From contig JAGTXO010000053.1 of NCBI GenBank assembly GCA_019448385.1, forward strand, positions 124,001-188,000: 64,000 nt of DNA, read 5' to 3'. Positions 59,436-64,000 of this stretch are shown here, in pieces. The position numbers and the translations under genes are program-made. Source of the DNA: Diacronema lutheri (lineage: Eukaryota; Haptophyta; Pavlovophyceae; Pavlovales; Pavlovaceae). Every line of letters begins with the position of its first letter. The stretch's first letter is position 1. The notes under the pieces were generated by a model. The model saw only the letters and a list, made by a program, of their open reading frames with translations, was not told the origin of the DNA and made no database searches.

Positions 59436-60155
59436 CCGTATTCCGTACGCTTTGCACACGTTCAGACAAATACAGCCGCGCGCGCCGAGCGGTCCTGCGT
59501 CTCCCCTTCCTCCACCCGCCACGAGCGAGCCGCCACTCTCCACGCTGCCGCGCCTGCCGTGCTGCCTGACGCCACCGACGAGCGCGTCGCCACCGTCACC
59601 AGCGAGCTGCTGCCTTGCACGTCGCCCGAACACGCACTTCGACCCGCGCGTAGCAGCCCGCGTTGCGCGCGGCCGTCGTGAGCACGTCAACGTCCGGCAG
59701 CGCCTCAGCTTGCGCGATGCCAGTTGCGACTTGCGCCCCCCCCCGGATTCCGCCGTTCTATTCTGCTGGGCGTCAATCATGCGGGCCTTTCCGTCGCCTG
59801 CGTTCCGTGGTCGGACTTCTTTAGTCGAGTGAGGGGAGCGACGGTGGCGGCCTTCAGTATCGCCGCGTGCGTGGATGCGCCCGCATCCGCGTCTGCCCGA
59901 GCATTGTGCGTAGGGCGGCGCGTGGATGCGATCGGCGTTGTCGAGTGCGCGGCGGGTAGGGTATATACGGTTTGCCCGTCAGCGACGACGGCTCATTGAA
60001 AGCCGTCAGCAGCGCGCACTTGGGCCCAGGCGTGTGCCCGGGGGTGTGCGCGCTAGTCGGCGGGCCTGTGTCGCCCGCCGATCGGATGCCCCGTGGGTGC
60101 CCGTCGATACGCTCGAAGATCGAGTTGGCCTCGCGCTCTCGCCTGCGCGGCGTCG

Positions 60156-60197
<42 letters not shown>

Positions 60198-60782
60198 GGG
60201 GGCAGCAGCTCAGGTCGGGTCGCGCGACAGCGTCCGCCAACGCCGGCCGCGTGCGCACGAGCGCACGCCCCGGTACGCCCGGCCCAATGGCCTCCCGCGC
60301 AGCACACCGCTGCTGCCGGTGCGAGCGCCCGTCCGTGCGGCGCCTGAGCACGCCGAGCTCGCTTAGCGCCGCCCCTGATCGTCCGCGTGAGCGTGGGCGC
60401 GCGAGCCGAAGGGTTGAGCGCAGAGCGCGCAGGCCGAGCACGTGCGGCGCGCCGCGCCGCACGGAGCCGCGCGCGTTGCGCGCGGTGCGGCGTGGCGCGG
60501 CGCGGCGCACGGTGCAGCTCGCCACGGGCGCGCGCACTCGCACCTGCATCGGCGCGCTGGCGATCGTCCACGCACACGTCGCCGTCGGCCGTCGAGGCGC
60601 GTGCACCCCTCCCCCCCGTCAGTCCATGCCCATCCGTCCGCAACGGGGCTCAAAAGCAGCCTGATGACGTGACGTCCTCCGTCCGTCCTCCCAAAAAAGC
60701 ACACCCAATCACCCTCCCTATCATTCTTGGCTTTTGTCTGGTCGCCCTGACCTTGGACAGTGTCCACGTCTTTGTGTTTTAC
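59436..60782. other. Gene-poor stretch: R1 fragment and poly-G
   Basis: Contains an inverted partial copy of R1 at 59,692-59,815 (CTTGCGCGATGCCAGTTGCG), a 39-base G run at 60,158-60,196 and a GC-rich Arg/Ala-coding stretch. No gene recognised. AT content rises at 60,690-60,782 just before the Fanzor-element terminus. Confidence 0.45.
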
Positions 60783-60989
60783 TACTAACGGCGCGGGGTC
60801 AGCACCAGCTGCGGGGGATCGAGTAGCCACCAATGTCGTCGATCCCCGTGCATCCCGGTCACCAGCGAGCTAGCAGCGAGGCCCGACGGGCCCAAAGGGC
60901 CCGCCCGTGCCTAACCGCCGCGCGCTGCCGGTCGCGTGCCGCCGCCCGCGTGCAGGCGATACACGCCGTCCAAGCCACCGCACGCCTCA

Positions 60990-61420
60990 GCGCCCGCTTC
61001 CGCCGCCTGGTCGGCCGCACGACGCGGCGCCCGCGCGCACCATGCGCGCGCGCGCGAGCAGCAGCTGCGCGTGCCCGCGCACCACGCACGCGGCGAGCTG
61101 GTGGCGCATGACGCGCTCGAGCGACGCCTGGGCGGCACCGCGAGTCGGCGCGCGCATGCGCGCCATCACGCGTCCGCGCCCATGTGCGAGAGCGTCTTGA
61201 GGAGGGTAGCCAACCCGGCCGACCATCCGCCAAAACTGCCGACGACGACCGCCTGCAGCGGCGGGAACTCGTGGAGGCGCCGCTGCATCGGGCCCACGTG
61301 GCCCTCCGGCGCCGCGAAGACCTCCTGGTCGAGCGCGACGCACTCGCGCAGCCGCTCCCTCTGCACCTCGCGCGCGCGCAGCTCCACTGCCCCGCAGCAA
61401 GGGTCGCGGCTGCCGTGCTG
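60990..61420 (-). CDS. Unrecognised conserved-looking C-terminal segment
   Basis: In the frame ending at 61,166 the text reads ELRAREVQRERLRECVALDQ, then EFPPLQAVVVGSFGGWSAGL-ATLLKTLSHMGADA. A neighbouring frame has AAQASLERVMRHQLAACVVR and GHAQLLLARARMVRAG. This looks like the helical tail of a protein family often seen at the end of algal transposon ORFs, but I cannot name it. It follows the Fanzor zinc and RuvC-III part of copy 5 where copy 2 has only low complexity. Confidence 0.3.
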
Positions 61421-64000
61421 ACGCGACGCTGGCGCTTCGCCTCCGGCGCCGCGTCGCGTGCGGACGCGAGCGAATCCCGCGCGTTGCCGCCGGTCGTGCC
61501 GGTGCCGGCAGCGGCAGCGGCAGCGGCGGCGGCGGCGGCAGCACCAGCACTGCCGCTGCGGCCGCGGCCGCGGCCGCGGCCGCGGCCACCGCTGCGTCCG
61601 CCGCCGCGTCCGCCGCCGCGGCCGCCGCCGAGGACGCCAACGCCGCTGCCGCTGACGCCGGCGCCGCCGCCGCCGCCGGCGCCGCCGCCGCCGGCACCGC
61701 CGCCGCGGCTGCCGGCACCGCCGCCGCCACCGCCGCCGCCGGAACCGCCGCCGCCGCCGCCGCCGCCGCCGCCCGCCTCGTCTTCGTCCACCTGCAGCAC
61801 GCCCTCGTCGTGCTCTCTCTCGCGACCGAGGGCGCGCTGCCAAAAGGCCTTGACGCGCTTGAAGCGGCCGGGCTCGGACGTGATGCGCTCATGCCTGCCG
61901 AGGTGGTCGGCGACCATGTCGAGCACATCGTGGTAGATGCAGCGCGCCGCCGTCCAGTCGCGGTGGTAGATGATGCCGCACGCGTCGCACCGCGTCGCCC
62001 GCCACGCGCCGCGGCCGCTCGGCGAGCTGCGCGCGTACGGGTGCAGCGTGCCTCCGCATCGCTGCAGCGGCGGCGGCTGCCCCGCCGCCTCGTCCGCCGT
62101 CGTCGGCGCGCCGTCGTCGGCGGGAGCGCCTGCGCCGGCGTCGGCGGCCGGCGCCGCGCTCGCAGCGGGCGCGCCCCGCACCTCGCGCAGCTGCGAACAG
62201 CACTTGGAGCTGAGCGGCTCGGGCACGAGCGTCGCCGCGACGCCGCGCCGGCGCAGCGCGCAGAGCACGCCGACGCCGAGCGCCGGCGCCTTGCCGCGCA
62301 CGCAGCCGCCGCCGCGCGACCGGTGGAGCCAATCGCCGAAGAGCACGAGCAGCTGGTCTGGCCGCAGCCCTCGGTCGGTCGCGTGCGCGCGCACGATCCG
62401 CGCCGCCGCGCGCGCGCACTCGCGCCGGCTCGCGCCGCCGCGCCGCTTGCGCGCGCGCAGCCGCGCGCGCGCGCCGTACACGGGCAGCGTAGCCCGTCGC
62501 ACGCGCTCGTGCGCGCGCGCGTAGGCGGCCTGGTCGTTCGCGCCGAGCGCGGTGCGCCCGCCGTGCGCCGCGCCGAGCTCCGCCTCGAGCGCGGCCGCCG
62601 TCGGCGGAGCACGCGGCGCGCGCGGCCGCGCGCCGCCCGGCCCCGACGGGCCGGCGCGCGCGCCCGGCTCGACGAGCGGCCGTTGCCGCGCGCCCTCGAG
62701 CTTGCTGCGCTCGCGCGCGTGCCCCGCGCGCGCGGCGCGCTCGCGCTGCGTGAGGCGAACCGAGGTGGGCTCGAGCCCGTGGCCGTTCGGCGCGTACGTC
62801 ACGAAGCCGTCGGAGCCGGGGTCCACCGTGGCCGTCTAGAGGCCGTGCACCTCGATCGCCTCGGCCAGCTGCTTGGGCGTCGCCTCGTCGAACGTGCCGT
62901 TGGGATCGCGCCAATCGTCGAGGAAGGACTTGCTGCCGCCGGGCGGCGGCGGCTGAACACCGGCACGACCGCCTGCCAGGCGTGGCCGTTGTGGCGCAGG
63001 GACACCGCCGGCTGCGGTCCGGCGGACGCGATCGCGGGTGGGACGGCGGTGCCGACATACGTGGGCCGCTGCTCCGCCGTCACGTCGCTGCCGGGCAGCT
63101 GCTGGCCTGTCCACCGCATCGCCCGCTCGTCGAGGCTGACGAAGTGGCTGAAGATCATGTCCCGGACGCGCGGGTCGCTGGTCGCGCTGTGCGGGTCGTC
63201 GTGCGGCACGCCGTCGGCCGTCGGCAGCTCGCGCGCCCACTCGCGGACGAAGGCCGTGTCGTCCTCGTCGAGCAGGAGGTACAGGTCCTGCGCGGACAGG
63301 TCGACAAAGCGCTTCTGCATGCTCATGCGCCGGGGGCAGAGCGCGTACGGCGGCGGCTCGCCGGTGACGTGCGTGTAGAGCATCGCGAGGCGCGCGAGCA
63401 GCGACGCGCCCATCGCCGCCTTATCCGGCTGCGCGGCGCACGCAAGGGAAGGAAGGGGGGGAGGGGGGGGGTGGAGGTCGGGGAGCACGTCATCAGCGCC
63501 GTCGAGCGCTCCGCGCGCCGTGGCCCTGCTGCGCGCGCGCGCGGCACGTCGTCCGCGCGGCGCGCGCCCGTCCATGCCCGGCCGCGGCGCCGCGCCGCGG
63601 AGCGCGCGCGCGCGGGGCGCGCCGCGGCACGCGCGCGCGCCGCGCGGACGGCGCGGCCACCGTCGCGCGGCCGGCCCGTGCGTAGCCCCCTCCGTCCCCG
63701 CGCGCGCCGCGCGGCGCGCGCGCGCGCGCGCGCGCGCGCGCACCGTCAGGAAGTAGTTGGTCGTGTGCCTGACCTTGGGGCCATCCGTGCTGTAGTCGCA
63801 TGGGAGCACGAGCCAGTCGGCGTGCTGCGCGAGCGCGGGCGGCAGCCGCGGCGCCGCGCCGGCCGTGTCGCCGGACCACAGCTTCTTGAGCAGCGTCGCG
63901 ACGTCCGCGTCGCGCTGCTCATTCGACGTGCGCGCGCCGCGCGGCTTGGCGGCCTCGTCCGCGTCGACCGCCGCGCGCAGCAGCGCGCGCAGCAGCTTGT
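61421..64000 (-). pseudogene. Fanzor (TnpB-family) nuclease, copy 5
   Basis: Right to left from the window edge: N-terminal helices (HADWLVLPCDYSTDGPKV), the intron 63,743-63,429, DKAAMGASLLARLAMLYTHV, SAQDLYLLLDEDDTAFVREW, one missing base near 62,945, the TAG at 62,838-62,836 shared with copy 2, then RuvC-I VDPGSDGFVTYAPNG, RuvC-II LLVLFGDWLHRSRGGG, zinc ribbon SKCCSQL, RCGGTL and RCDACGI, and RuvC-III YHRDWTAARCIY (near 61,945). The Gly/Ala tail is encoded by a GGC-type repeat (61,640-61,790) of different length from copy 2. Catalytic and zinc residues intact; the reading frame is not. Confidence 0.7.
63429..63743 (-). other. Intron in Fanzor copy 5
   Basis: Minus strand donor CCTGACG/GTGCGC, acceptor GCCGCGCAG/CCGGAT, 315 bp, the same position as in copies 1 and 2. 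The length differs from copy 2 (291 bp) through the (GC)n and C tracts. Confidence 0.6.

Larger units (their letters stand above)
60783..64000 (-). mobile_element. Fanzor-polyprotein element, copy 5 (continues past window)
   Basis: Minus strand, with its 3' terminus at 60,783 (plus-strand TACTAACGGCGC). The Fanzor part is nearly identical to copy 2, but from about 61,410 to the end the sequence differs: it contains PPLQAVVVGSFGGWSAGLAT and SLERVMRHQLAACVVRGHAQ, absent from copy 2, and the 200-bp terminal block that also occurs at 56,297-56,513. Either copy 2 lost this end or copy 5 gained it by fusion. The TACTAACGRCGC start links it to the T1-T6 terminal repeats. Confidence 0.65.

Overview
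The window looks like nuclear DNA of a GC-rich eukaryotic microalga. The evidence is very high GC, genes split by short GT-AG introns, long homopolymer C or G tracts, secreted and Golgi-type enzymes, and a dense mixture of eukaryotic transposons (Mutator-like, Helitron, Ty1/copia, Fanzor). A haptophyte-like host is my best guess, but the sequence alone does not settle it. Because GC is so high, open frames run through all six phases by chance; I kept only frames with recognisable domains or with conservation between copies inside the window.

The dominant content is one large repeated element that I call the Fanzor-polyprotein element. Copy 1 is at 1-5,601 (+, cut by the window edge), copy 2 at 21,171-31,240 (+, most complete), copy 3 is a nuclease fragment at 36,160-36,603 (+), copy 4 is at 53,690-47,693 (-, diverged) and copy 5 at 64,000-60,783 (-, runs off the window). 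Each larger copy has the same order: a long Ala/Arg-rich polyprotein holding a YqaJ-like PD-(D/E)XK nuclease domain and several stretches that resemble ubiquitin/SUMO-protease folds without their active-site residues, followed by a Fanzor (eukaryotic TnpB-family, RuvC plus zinc-ribbon) nuclease. A second, separate Fanzor gene of another type lies at 39,109-36,800 (-).

Other mobile DNA: a spliced Mutator-like transposase gene (9,001-11,945); a degraded LINE-like reverse transcriptase (13,611-14,390); a 5'-truncated Ty1/copia fossil with its 3' LTR (34,950-36,060); at least six fragments of one Helitron family (helicase C-terminus and/or the downstream segment) between 40.5 and 58 kb; short terminal-repeat families starting TACTAACGRCGC and TATATTGGAACGTGCAG; tRNA-like repeats and a long perfect palindrome near 20.7-21.1 kb.

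Probable host genes sit as islands between the repeats: a secreted SAM-dependent methyltransferase (33,186-32,035, -), a second secreted methyltransferase-like protein (42,589-43,848, +), a secreted beta-propeller glycosidase-like protein (45,769-47,676, +), a type II membrane glycosyltransferase (58,116-59,435, +) and a broken galactosyltransferase-like gene (15,091-15,500, +). They share a theme of secretory-pathway glycan or small-molecule modification. Three of them start just downstream of the same repeat end. Large parts of 12-20 kb and 54-60 kb hold nothing I can name.
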